A DNA stretch of 64,000 bases, taken from Drosophila miranda (Eukaryota > Arthropoda > Insecta > Diptera > Drosophilidae). The stretch lies in NCBI RefSeq assembly GCF_003369915.1, contig NC_046674.1:15872001-15936000 (forward strand), given 5' to 3'. The first letter of the stretch is position 1. Each line of letters begins with the position of its first letter. The translations under genes and the position numbers were made by a program. A model generated the notes under the pieces. That model had not been told where the DNA came from. It worked only from the letters and a program-made list of their open reading frames with translations, and ran no database searches. Of this stretch, positions 22,641-33,361 are shown piece after piece.

Positions 22641-23191
22641 ATTTCTGATTTTAATTGTTTGTGATTTTTTTTATGTTTATCATCCCAGGCTCCAATTAAT
22701 GCAAAAACAATTTTGTCCCTGTTTTAAACCTATTTCAACGATATTTTGCAGCTCATCGTCTGTCTACAGAGACCAAGAACTGGTACTGGGATCAGGATTT
22801 ATTCACAAACACCTAATCAAATGCATAAATAGACCAAAAAAATGCAATCTAAGACAAGTTCTTTACTAATTACGTTTGAAAGCAGGTTGGAAAACAGTAT
22901 CTTTATATAGTATTCACGAAATGGGGTATACAAATGCCCATACCCTGGTTGACAACAAATGAGTCTTCAAATACCAGCCACATAGCGACTGTTTTTTTTG
23001 TTGAACTATTTTGTTTAAACCTTGTTTTAGTCAAAATACAATAAAAGCAAGGACTAAAAACTAATCAATTGTGTAGAAAATAGATTCATTAATCGAATAA
23101 AATTATGTGGGCAGGACTGAGGGTTATATATAGCTAGTAATATTTGTCGGAATATCAAAAACGAGAAATATGTAAAATAGAACTTGAATTC
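22641..23191. other. Spacer between minisatellite and the gene at 23369
   Basis: No gene seen. The stretch near 22900-22960 (GGGGTATACAAATGCCCATACCCTGGTTG) resembles degenerate transposon ends. From about 23075 the sequence becomes similar to the TMEM209 upstream region in inverse orientation. Confidence 0.5.
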
Positions 23192-23292
23192 GTCAGTATA
23201 TTTACGGTATATTTTTAAAATGATACAGTATGTTTCGGTATATTTCTGGGGGTCAGACCGTATATTTTATCGATAAATCCGCGGTCACACTG
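23192..23292 (+). promoter_or_regulatory. Core promoter with motif 6, DRE and motif 1
   Basis: Exact matches to Ohler motif 6 lie at 23192-23203 (GTCAGTATATTT) and 23234-23245 (TTCGGTATATTT), with further GGTATATTT-like copies. A DRE/motif 2 (TATCGATA) lies at 23268-23275 and an exact motif 1 (CGGTCACACTG) at 23282-23292, 77 nt before the ATG. Motifs 6, DRE and 1 typically occur together in TATA-less housekeeping promoters bound by M1BP and DREF. Confidence 0.88.
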
Positions 23293-23368
23293 CATACGCC
23301 CGGCCCGGCTTCCAAAAAAATGCAAAATCCGTCAAACAAGTGAATTTCCGTGATAAAAATATCTAAAA

Positions 23369-26300
23369 ATGGAAGTAATTTTGCCCCTAAAACTGCTTAA
23401 TGGTCAGAAGTTTCTTGACTGTGCCTCAAAGCTCGCTTACGATGAGTTTTCAGCTGTAAGTCTGAGCCGACCCACCCACGCCATCGCCTATTGCTTAACC
23501 TTTGTTTACAGAAAATGTTCGTGTTCTGCACTGAAAGCAGCGATGTGGACGTGTTTGAGCTGATGGGGAACCAACGATTGATGCAATTGGTCTACGGCTG
23601 GGAGGTTTGTCAGCTACCCAATCCTGATGGCCTGAGGGAGGATTCGTTGCGTCATGTCGTTAAAGTGCTGGCGCACCACTCGCTGCAGTTGTGGTTCAGC
23701 CAAGAATGGAGTAGCTGTTCGGAGGGACTAAAACGCATGTTACTTTACTACCTGGGCAAGGCAACGTCATCCTTTGCCCAGATCGAGGGGCTCTCCAAAA
23801 TCGATTGGCCATATATCCTGAGGCTTCAGGGAAAACCTTGGCGCGTGCCCTATCTGCAGCAGCTGTTTGCCAACCTGAGACAGAACAAGCATCACAACAT
23901 TGAGCATTCCGTGCTGGCTGCCACACATGAAGGTGAGTGGGGCAATGCTCCATGTAGGAGGTTTACTGAGTGTCTTCCATTTTCCTGAAGATATCACGTT
24001 CCTGCAGCAGGAGAATCTGAACATCATACTGCTGCGGCTTATACAACTGTTCAATGCGGGAAACTTTGAGGCAGTGAAGCAACTCTCCCTCAAGGTCCTG
24101 GCAGCTTGGCTCAAGTCCAATGCCAATTCAAGCTTTGAATCTTTGGAGCATGAGCAGACGGCCATAACATTGGTGGGACACTTATATCTATTGACTATTT
24201 TCGTAATGGACGAAAATAGGGGTTATGTGATCGACAACATGGTAAGCAGAGAAATCTTTCGCATTTATGAATTTATCAATGATATCCTTTACAGATGTAC
24301 AATATACGTTTTTATGCTTTGAGCATGCAAGAAGCTCCAATTGCAGAGAACATCAACTTTACTCCTGCTCGTCTCATCGCACAGGTGTGTGTACGCCTGC
24401 GGTTAAGCAAAAGCGGCTTCTTCGAGCAGATTGTGTTCAAGAAGTTTAAGCTGAATCTGGTCACCTCGTTCGCCGTCATGCTGGAGGCCTACACAAGCTA
24501 TGTACTGGGAAACCAGTTGCTGGAGCTGATGGCCCTAAACGAACACGATTTCCTCACCCACTTGCCACACTTTAAGGTCCTTATGTATCGCTATGTGGAG
24601 GAGAGGGAGAATAGCGAGACCTTTCTTCTGAACGAGCTGCAAAAGCTGGAGTCTCAGCGGAATAGCCATGCCAAGCCGTACACCGTGAACTTGAATCTTA
24701 ACTATCAGCAACAGATCTGCAAGGGCAATCGTGCCAGCAACATTGGCAACTACAAGAACTGCGATGATGATGAGAAGCCCTTGGCAGATGTCGACGAGGA
24801 GTTGGATCGGCAAATAGACCCCGTCTTTCAAAATGTACCCAACAACGAGGAGGTCTTGCACTTTGTCTACAAATTGTTGGCACAGCGTGTAAGTCAAATG
24901 AGTCGACTAATGTCATCATAGAATGTTCAAATGTCTATTTTTACACAGGAATTCCGAGGCTGGCAGTTTGCCAAGATTGCTCTGTTGTTGAAGATCATTG
25001 GCCAGCAGCTGAATGCCATAGAAATTTGGCGCTATCATCCCGGCCTGACAACGGACTTTATGCTTAACTTAGAGCACAAGCTATCAAATAACTACGCGGA
25101 TCTGGCCAAGGTGTTCAGTGATCATGGCTTCATGGAGGCGGAGTTCTGGCTGACAGCTTTCTATCTCCATCCGACAACAAATAACTATAATGAAGTCAAG
25201 CGCTGTTCTCGCATCAAAAAGAAGCGCTTCATTGATGATGAGTGGGCCGGAGCCGGAGCGGTAGCCGGGCCTGGGGGCGGCGGCAGTGTACAAACTCCTT
25301 TCAGCATCAAATACGAGTTGCTTAGCTCCACAATTGATGTCGATGAAATCGTTGCCATAACCAATCACAGTGCCCCTGTGGGAGACTACGAGCCCATCTA
25401 CAAGGCTTTGCAGGCATTGCGCCTGCCGCGTAGCTTTATAAAGGACCTTCTGACGGTGATCTTTCAGCCGCGCAACAAGCGCTATTCGTGGGCCCTTGAG
25501 TGGTCCACCTTGCAAGAGCGTTGCAACGCGCTGCTGAAGAGCAAGGATCTGAAGAATAAGTTCGTAGCTCTCAATATGGCCGAGGCTAACGATCGATTGG
25601 AGTATCTTAAAATTGACTATGCCAAGTACAAGGACCGCCCGCAACTGGACTATGGCACCATTGAGGAGGGTTACGAGAATGCGGCAAACCTGGCTGGAGC
25701 AGAAGCTGAAGTGAGCGCCGATGAGAAAGAAGAGGAGCCGTGTCCTAAGCAGCCCAAGAAGCGGAAACCTCCGCGCAAATTTTGGGATGAAGGTAAGCAA
25801 ACCCCAATTTGTTGATTCTTATAATTATACATATACCCTTATTTAGTGATCTCCGAAGATGAGGAGGAAGAGGCAGCCTCAGACGAGTCGGAGGCCTATT
25901 ACACAGGCTCGGGTCGAAGAACACGCATTCGAGCTGCTGCTATCGTTGCCAATGCCATGCTCTCTGACATGGATCGGAGCATGCGAAGTGGTCGCCGATC
26001 GCCCCCCACCATCTGCTCTGCTGTCCATTCCGAACCAGAAGAAGAGACTGAGCGCGAGCCTGAGCCTGAACCTATATCTATGGCCGAGTCCGAGCCGCCA
26101 AAGTCCCCATCCCCAGAAGTGGCGCCGAATCCGGAGAAGCGGTCATTCGGCGATCTGCTGGATACCCGGACAAAGTTCAGCAATGAAACAAGCGGCTTCA
26201 AGGCCTTTGCCGACATCTGGAACTTTAAAAAAGAAGAGCTTCAGGATGTAACCAGCGATACCAGTAGCCTGAGAGAATGCAGCTCAGTTCTAAACAAATT

Positions 26301-27375
26301 TAGGAGCTTGCAAATTCTAAGAGGGACCGCGCCAGCGACCTGTAAAGACGGGATTGCGGTGCCACGAGGGACGCGCGGGCCATCGGAAACTGACAGCGTG
26401 GATTCGGAAACTTCAACAATGGCCATGCACGACTCCACCGAGGAGCCCTGCGAAAATTTGTTTGGTGTAAGTAAAGAGTTAACGCCTCCGCCGGCCACAT
26501 CGTCTGATTTTAATATGGAGACAGGCGTGTTGCAGCCCGATGAAAAAGAGAAGGAGGTGAGCCAGGAGACGGGAACTGGAGTGCAGGAGGGAGACGGAGC
26601 GACGACGACGGCGGCAGATCTCTTACCAGAAACGACTACTCAGGTATATAAAAACAAGCGCTTCAAAACTTCACCAAGCTCCAACACAAGCAGCCACGGA
26701 GAAGAATCAACATATCCACCAAATGACGATGACGACCTAACCAAACGCCTTATCCAAGAGTGTCTAACACGCACGGCCGAGGTCCGCTTAAATCTTCTTA
26801 CTCTCCAGGACTTGAAGCAGATGCGTGAATGCCGAGTTCGGATCAAGCGCACCGACTTTGTATCCTACTTCCAAGAGAGACAGAAACCGCAGAGGAAACG
26901 AAGAAAGCCAGGACCAGGCAGTCAAATCCACAGCTATTCCATCACCACAGACAGCAATGCGTCTACGCCAACATTTGAAATACAGAAAACCGGGAAAAAA
27001 CGAGTTAAAAAATTTGTGCATATTACTTCCGACTCGCCGAGACCGTCCTCGTCCGTGATGATTCCCAAAAAGATCTTCAGACACATAACCTCTGATTCCT
27101 CAACGGATCTCGAAGAGGTTCATCCGCCAGCCCCCCTCAATCGCAAACAAAGCGGCCGTAGGGTCCGAGGTAAAATGAGGGTCAAGGAGCTCCAAGTGCG
27201 AATCTGCCGGCAAGTACCTTCAGACAGAGTCTCCTGTTTGCCAGATGTGATTGAGTTGTCCTCGGACTCACACTCCTCGTCCTTGTCATTGCCGCGGACC
27301 AGCCAAGCAAGAATCCACTTCTCTCACGTCCTGGAACTGGATCCGCTGTACGAAGAGGAAATCGTTCCATTCTGA
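23369..27375 (+). CDS. Unrecognised ~1241-aa protein, alpha-helical N-terminal region with acidic/basic nuclear-type C-terminal region
   Basis: Six inferred exons (23369-23455, 23512-23932, 23991-24241, 24295-24888, 24949-25792, 25847-27375) join in frame with introns of 53-60 nt and good GT-AG sites, giving 1241 aa. I do not recognise the family. The first ~750 residues look like helical repeat-type sequence rich in Leu with conserved-looking Trp/Tyr (WSSCSEGLKRMLLYYLGKA, FRGWQFAKIALLLKIIGQQL, SWALEWSTLQERCNALLKS). A basic patch (PKQPKKRKPPRKFWDEG) precedes an acidic stretch (EDEEEEAASDESEA). The last ~500 residues are low-complexity, Ser/Glu/Arg-rich, with several basic clusters (KRRKPGPG, GKKRVKKF) and repeated HITSDS-like motifs near the end, suggesting a nuclear protein. 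The promoter is housekeeping-type. ATTAAA at 27484-27489 is a candidate poly(A) signal. It could be a chromatin or DNA-replication factor, but nothing visible proves this. Confidence 0.9.
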
Positions 27376-27665
27376 CGGTGCTGAATGGACGAGTAGCACT
27401 TTCCCTGCACTGGCCTAAGGCGCCGCTCTACGTGTTCGGAACGAATGCCAGCGAGGGGTTGCACATCGGGAACACCCTGAAAAATTAAATTCGTTTCGCT
27501 TGTTAGAATTTCATTGGCCTGGGGCACATTTCGTATGGGCTCTGCCCCGCATTGAGCCTGGATTTGACAAAATTATGTATGTGTTCATCTGTTTGTCCAA
27601 ATCGCAGGCATTGTGTTTCGGCATCTATTTGCACTGTGACGAAGACGCCTGCAGGCTCGTAAAAA

Positions 27666-28087
27666 ACCTCTCCTTTTCGACCAAAGCAGCCGAAACAGCA
27701 ACATGCACCATTCTCTCAATAAATAGCGTAATTGATATGCATTGTGGTTTTCTAAAAAAGCGAATTAGCCACACGCGTCGGAGGAGCACTTGAGCTGGTC
27801 AGGCATATCAACAACACTAGGGGAAAAGGAGTCTGGGACACGTGGCGGCTCGTGTTAAATTGGGTGGCAATATATTCTCAGTTAGGGATATTTGCTGGAA
27901 CTACATGCAACTCGGAAAGTTTGTCTTATTCAAATAAGCCGGGGTAGGTGTCTAAACCTATTGAAAGTAGCTATTAACTAGTGGATCGAAAAATCATTAT
28001 TAGGCTTAATGAAATGTAAATAGTTAGGATTGAGATGATCGCTTCATGTAAAATACAGAGACTTACAAATATTTTCAATCTATTTGG
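27666..28087 (+). repeat. 422-bp direct repeat, copy A
   Basis: This segment closely matches 29576-29997 in the same orientation and the same length. It runs from CCTCTCCTTTTCGACC through ATTGATATGCATTGTGGTTT and GGAGTCTGGGACACGTGGCG to CAATCTATTTGG. Differences are mostly single substitutions. It is probably part of a mobile element or a segmental duplication. Confidence 0.9.
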
Positions 28088-28319
28088 ATGGTTGGAAAAA
28101 TTCAACTCAGAGGATTCTTTGGTTTATTTTGAAGTAAGAAGAATTAAGGAAAAATTATCTGTTAGTTAGCCTACAATGTAGCATACATGGATAGATTTAA
28201 GTTTTTTTGTGTTTGCCATATGAATATGATTGTATATGTACGTATTTATTCATTAGTTATTTTAAGAACAATTTTAACATACCAACATTAAAATACTACA
28301 TTTCAAGTCGGTGGGAAAA

Positions 28320-28440
28320 AATACTCTCAATGGTTCGCTTTTTCTCCAGAAAGTACTAATATAAACTATTTGGCGGACTGACACTGTAATTTCGTAATTG
28401 CATTTCAAAGCTTCATTTTTACTTCACTATTTTCTTTATC
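28320..28440 (+). repeat. Dispersed repeat with GTACTTTCT/AGAAAGTAC core, copy 1 of 3
   Basis: Related to 31225-31345 (same orientation) and 30055-30130 (inverted). Shared blocks include ATACTCTCAAT or ATACCCTCAAT, AGAAAGTAC, TATAAACTATT, a GGTCGG or GGCGG segment and GTAATTT...TTTCAAAGCTTCATTTT-like ends. Confidence 0.55.
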
Positions 28441-28570
28441 CATTTTTATGCCCGATACTCAAAGTGGATGTAGAAGGAAGCGTTTTCGACCCCATAAAGT
28501 ATATAAATTCTTCATCAGCATCAATATCCGAGTCGATTGAGCCATGTCTTTCTGTCTATATTTATTCTCA
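28440..28570 (-). repeat. Inverted fragment of the 'GAGTATCGGGTATA' transposon family
   Basis: Read on the minus strand it gives ATAGACAGAAAGACATGGCTC, TCGACTCGGATATTGATGCTG, GGGTCGAAAACGCTTCCTTC and GAGTATCGGGCATA. This is the same order of blocks as in 30290-30480 on the plus strand. Confidence 0.75.
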
Positions 28571-28739
28571 TTGGGCCAGCAAAGGGATATGTATCTTATT
28601 CTATATAACTTGTACAATATGTAGGTACATATATAAGTGTGTTTATATAAACAGATACGGCAAACTTTGTTCTGCCATTCAAATTGTCAATATTAATGCA
28701 ATGGAGTATGCGTAATTAGTCAATTAGTTCCAAGCGAAA

Positions 28740-28910
28740 ACTCCTCCAAGTACTCGTGATTCCCCTAGTTTGAAACCGGGTTTCCTTCGGCTTTCAAGCC
28801 GCTTGTTGGTAAGTCCCTCTCTGCCAATTCCTGCGTTAATTGTTCGAGTTGTAAGACTGAATTTAACCATTGGTCAATCCCACTTCTGTCGCCAGTTGTA
28901 ACGTTTTCGC
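28740..28910 (-). mobile_element. Possible LTR-retroelement internal fragment
   Basis: On the minus strand an ACTGGCGACAGAAGTGGGAT sequence (around 28897-28878) resembles a tRNA-type primer binding site that follows a 5' LTR. Shortly after it an open stretch encodes LEQLTQELAERDLPTSGLKA, which looks like the SAP-like start of a retroelement Gag, and then stops. There is no intact Gag or Pol. The upstream LTR could lie at 28900-29500 but was not delimited. Confidence 0.35.
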
Positions 28911-29575
28911 TACGCTTAATTTCGGATGGAAAAGGCATGTGTGATTTTATGAATTTTAATGATTCATTGTGATCATTTAATAGGTCGGGTCATCCAGCTC
29001 GCCGAGTATGCGCCTGGTTTTTGGCGATTTGAGGTTATTGTAGCGTGATTAGCGAGGCCGCGTTCGTGGTCTACACGATTGATGCCGTCACCGCCCATAA
29101 AGTACACTGTGGTACACTTGTTCTTTGATTTGAAATGTTGAATTGAATTGTTGACCATTTGCCGTATTGGGAACTATTTCTGGTGCTCCGAATGAGTACC
29201 TTTGGAAGCATGAATTGAATGTACGATGGACTTCAGGAACAGCGTTGAAACTGGATTCATGGCGATGAGCAAGCTCTTCAATGGTTCTGGCAGTGCCTTA
29301 ATTTCAGGTAGTTCCACTTTTCCTGAAGCGCAACATACCATCTGACTCATGTTTAAATTTAGGCGCTTGCCAATATAGACACAGCACCGATCAGCATTTT
29401 CGGATGAGGGGAATATTCAATATTTGGCTCGTAATCGAATGCGAGACGAAGAAACGAAGCGGATGTAAATGCTCGATATTTTTGTTTGCGTTGTCTGTCA
29501 TTTTCTCTTAGAGTTTCAGCTCATTTGGGTGTGAGCAAGCTGAAATTCTTCCTATTGGCCAAAGCAATGTGTTTT

Positions 29576-29997
29576 CGCCTCTCCTTTTCGACCCACGCTC
29601 AGCAGCCGGAACAGCAACATGCGCCGTCCTCTCAATTAATAGAGTAATTGATATGCATTGTGGTTTTCGAAAAAAGCGAATTAGCCACACGCGTCGGAGG
29701 AGCACTTGAGCTGGTCAGGCATATCAACAACACTAGGGGAAAAGGAGTCTGGGACACGTGGCGGCTCGTGTTAAATTGGATGGCAATATATTCTCAGTTA
29801 GGGATGTTTTCTGGAACTACATGCAGCTCGGACCGCTTGTCAAATGAGCCTGGTATAGAGTGTAAACCTATTGAAAGTAGCTATTAACTAGTGGATCGAA
29901 AAATCATTATTAGGCTTAAAGAAATATAAATAGTTAGGATTGAGATTATCGATTCATGTAAAAAACAGCGACTTACAATTAATTACAATCTATTTGG
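29576..29997 (+). repeat. 422-bp direct repeat, copy B
   Basis: Second copy of the sequence at 27666-28087. The two copies flank about 1.5 kb. I cannot find convincing TG...CA ends or a primer binding site next to either copy, so calling them LTRs would be premature. Confidence 0.9.
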
Positions 29998-30054
29998 TAG
30001 TAGAAATTATATTTTTCTTGTTTCAACTGTATCCAATTTATGTGGGTAAACTTT

Positions 30055-30130
30055 GAAATTCAATTACAAAAAAACCGTGACCGACCGCCAAATCGTTTTG
30101 AAAAGTACTTTCTTAATGAATTTCTCGTAT
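30055..30130 (-). repeat. Dispersed repeat with GTACTTTCT core, inverted copy
   Basis: AATTACAAAAAAACCGTGAC and AGTACTTTCTTAATGAAT match the reverse complement of 31225-31345. Similarity is partial. Confidence 0.5.
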
Positions 30131-30269
30131 CTTTGATATTGTGGATGCCACAGATCTTCGTCCTTTGTGGGGGCGGAAGGGAGTGGGGCGAACTTTAAAA
30201 AACATTTGGAACAGTGACATATTACAGAAGTCTGAATACAAAATGTCGTTGCTCTAGCTTTTATAGTCT

Positions 30270-30480
30270 TTGAGCACTAGGCGCTCATAGGGACGGACAG
30301 ACGGACGGACGGACAGACAGACATGGCTCAATCGACTCGGCTATTGATGCTGATCAAGAATATATATGGGGTGTTATTTATTGGGTTGGAAACGCTTCCT
30401 TCTGGACGTTACACACATCCTTTTTCACCACAAATCTAATATACCCCTATACTAATTTTGAGTATCGGGTATAAAATAGA
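30270..30480 (+). repeat. Transposon-derived fragment with GGAC tandem and GAGTATCGGGTATA end
   Basis: A GGACGGACAGACGGAC tandem is followed by GACATGGCTCAATCGACTCGG, CTATTGATGCTGATCAAGAA, GGTTGGAAACGCTTCCTTCTG and AATCTAATATACCCC, ending in GAGTATCGGGTATAAAAT. This order of blocks is common in degenerate Drosophila transposable-element sequence. It is the best-preserved copy in the window. Confidence 0.8.
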
Positions 30481-31224
30481 AACCAGCAATCCTGAGGAGT
30501 GAAGAAAAACTGGAAGCTGTTGAACTCACATTCAGTAACTGGCCATCCACGAAGCAACACAGCTCTAGCGGCAATTAAAAGTCATTCACCTACGACCCAA
30601 CATGCAAGCAGAGTAGGTTTGGAGACCGTAAATTATGTTCCCGAGATACTTATAACTTTTTGAAGGTCGTCTTGTTAATTTTCTCCTTTAGTTGTGCAAG
30701 AGTGTAAGTGTAAGTCAGGGTACGACCGTGGGGATTAGTCACTTGGATATCAGCTTTGTCTTCGAACGAAAAAATGTTGAATTTTTGGTGAAATATTGTT
30801 TGGTAATATATAACTTACCATCACTTTCGCGACTTGGAACTTGCAAATTAGCTACTCCACCGTGTAGTAGGAGGGGCAACTATCGCAGGCTGCAAATGTA
30901 CCGCCCAAATGTTTATCTCTGTACAGCTCAATCGCATGACGATAGAACTTCTGTGGAAGTTTCTGCTTCTGTACGCCCCAGCCTTCCCCGGCCTGATATC
31001 GCTTATTCTGGACTGTGTCCGCCATTCTCCCTGCTCCTGATCCTGCTTCTGACAGCCCGAGGCGGTGGGACCTCCATATGAACGGCATTGCGTATGGGCA
31101 GCACCCCAGTGACTTGTATTGTATTTTTTTGAGGAACGTGTCCCCCGTCCGCAGAAAAGAGCCAGCAGCTATAGATTCGTGAGTGGGAGAGTTTAGGGTA
31201 AATGTTCAATACAAGGACCTGTGC

Positions 31225-31345
31225 AAGAAAAATCTAAAAAAATAAATACCCTCAATATACCGCGATTCATCAAGAAAGTACATTTATAAACTATTACACG
31301 GTCGGGCACGGTTATTTTGTAATTTAATTTTAAAGTTTCATTTTA
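31225..31345 (+). repeat. Dispersed repeat with AGAAAGTAC core
   Basis: Partial match to 28320-28440 in the same orientation and to 30055-30130 inverted. Confidence 0.55.
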
Positions 31346-31429
31346 AACCATATCAAATGGAAACAATCAAGTATCAATAGGTACATCTCAAAGTGAAACA
31401 ACGTACAGCAAGGTACGGAACTATCTTTA

Positions 31430-31560
31430 ACTTAACTTTTGGTTGATGATATTGTGGGGGCTTAACGGCTTCCCGACTTCTTACTTCCCGGCTATTGGTT
31501 TTCGGCTTAAGTTCTGATCGGAATAAATTTTTTTTTTTTCATTATTCCTATTTGTGCTAA
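31430..31560. repeat. Dispersed repeat, copy 2 of 2
   Basis: Matches 7320-7450 in the same orientation, including GGCTTAACGGCTTCCCGACT and CTTCCCGGCTATTGGTTTTC. Lies 24 kb from the other copy. Confidence 0.65.
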
Positions 31561-33141
31561 CAATTTATTTTTCACTATATTTCACTCACTAGTTTCTTTA
31601 CCCATTTTCATTTTTTAATATTAGGGATTTAGATATATTTTCGACGAACTATTTCCAATGAATGAAAATTTTTATTAGATTTATTCCCGACAAAATGTTT
31701 CGAATGACTGAAATATTTATTTCCTTGTGGCTGATACTAAACATTTTACTCTAAATAGGTTTGAGCTATAAAACGGTGCAGAGTGATCAATTCTGGTAGT
31801 CTGTTAGTAAATGATTAACTTGCATCTAGGCTATTAAAGAGTATTCTTGATCTTAACACCAAATTGACACGAAATTTTAGTCAACTTAAGTATTAGCCAT
31901 CCAACGAAACTTTTGATACAAATCAGGACAGAAGCCGTGGAGGCATATACATATGTAGCTCAATTAGCACCCTTGACACTCTAGAGTCTTCTTCACTTAT
32001 GCCAGCAATTTGCGATAATTTGCGCATATCATAACAGATCCGCACGTGGCACCCGTCCCCGTCGGCCACTTGGAATCTCTGAAATCGCTGCCCGCAGACG
32101 CCTCCACTTAGATGCCTTTTACCACATAGATATCTATGGCACACTCTGCCACTTGAGCAGCCGGTAAGACCCGGCACGTGGCCAGGCCTTTGCTTCGGCC
32201 GAGGTAAGAGTACGAGTGAGAGTGGGAGTTCACATGTTGCGTTTTCGGAAGTGTCGGAGTTGTCCTGGCCACGTGGCTCTAATTCGTTTAGCGACAGGCG
32301 TAAGCCCTAAGTGATTACTGCGGTTTACCCGACAAAAGCGAAAGAGTTGCGGGTAATTGAAACATTTTGAATGGCAATCGCATTAAGCGCACTCAAGTTC
32401 AATGTTATGATAGTATAAAATGCAATTGTTTCTTAAATGCGAAATTTATATACTCTACAAAGTTAAAGAAATGCCATCAGAAGAGTAAATCTGCAGCAGA
32501 TTCCGGATGAAAGTTGAACAGTTCACAGGGAGCTATAACTTTATTAATAATCCGGGAAAATTAGCTAAAGTGAGTGTCTTTTTGAATGTCTCTTAAATCT
32601 TAAAGAAATGTGTTATTCTGTGAGAAAAATCGGAATAAAAACCAATTTGAAAGACTTATTTCTTTACGAAATATTTAGCTTGATTTAAGTCTCCTTTCCA
32701 TGATTTGTAAGTCAGAACACCCCTTTTACTAGAGAGTATGCAGCCACCAGCAAATAATGCTTTGAACTTTGATGATGCCGTTGGCGTCACCACTGATCCT
32801 CGCCAGCTCTGACATCCTTCCTATTGGCTTAGACCGCAGCGCTAGCCAGCAAAGCGTAAAAAATGCTCGTATTTTAACTGGCAGCGATACCAGCTATAAC
32901 GAATCTCGTCTGAGAGTGTGTCCGTATACGGACACGTACATCGTACATCTATGCCAGTGTATGTGTGCGAGCGGGCAAAAGCAACCCCCTGGCGACAATC
33001 ACGGCGCGCATATCTTTTGGGATTTATGTGTGCCATGGCGCCGCCACGACCGACGACAATGCGCCGAGGGTTGTTGCCGCCGCCTAGACCCAAATCAGCG
33101 GGCTTACCGCTTCCAACGCGGGCATTAATGGCTGGCCCCGG

Positions 33142-33180
33142 TGCATAAAACCGGTGCGCACTCCTTGCCAGCTTTTAGTT
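33142..33180 (+). promoter_or_regulatory. Possible tap core promoter
   Basis: A TATA-like CATAAAA (33144-33150) sits about 30 nt before TTTAGTT (33174-33180), an imperfect initiator. The ATG is about 185 nt further on. Neither element is a strong consensus match, so this is only a candidate. Confidence 0.35.
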
Positions 33181-33361
33181 GGTGCGGGCACGCGAGACAC
33201 TGAGAAACACCCAGCGACACTGTCCTCTCTGAAAGTGAAAAACGGAAATCATAAATCGGAATTGGGAGGCGTGAAATGCGCGTAGCGACTGTTGGATAGA
33301 GCATAAACACAGATACAGATCAAGGATATAGTTTATACAGAACGGAAATCGAGAACAGATC

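Larger units (their letters stand above)
27376..33361. other. Repeat-rich intergenic region 5' of tap
   Basis: No supportable host gene. It contains the 422-bp direct repeat pair, a possible LTR-retroelement fragment and several copies of dispersed families (listed separately) between 27.6 and 31.6 kb. The part from about 32 kb to 33.36 kb is largely free of repeats and is the likely tap upstream regulatory region. Confidence 0.6.

Noticed and set aside
27666-29997. Calling the 422-bp direct repeats LTRs of a single retrotransposon.
   Set aside because: No TG...CA boundaries, no primer binding site next to either copy, and the retroelement-like remnant inside is not adjacent to them.
31923-32177. 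Cys-containing 84-codon minus-strand frame that looked like a small secreted peptide.
   Set aside because: It starts at GTG with no ATG or signal peptide, and no exon to supply one was found.
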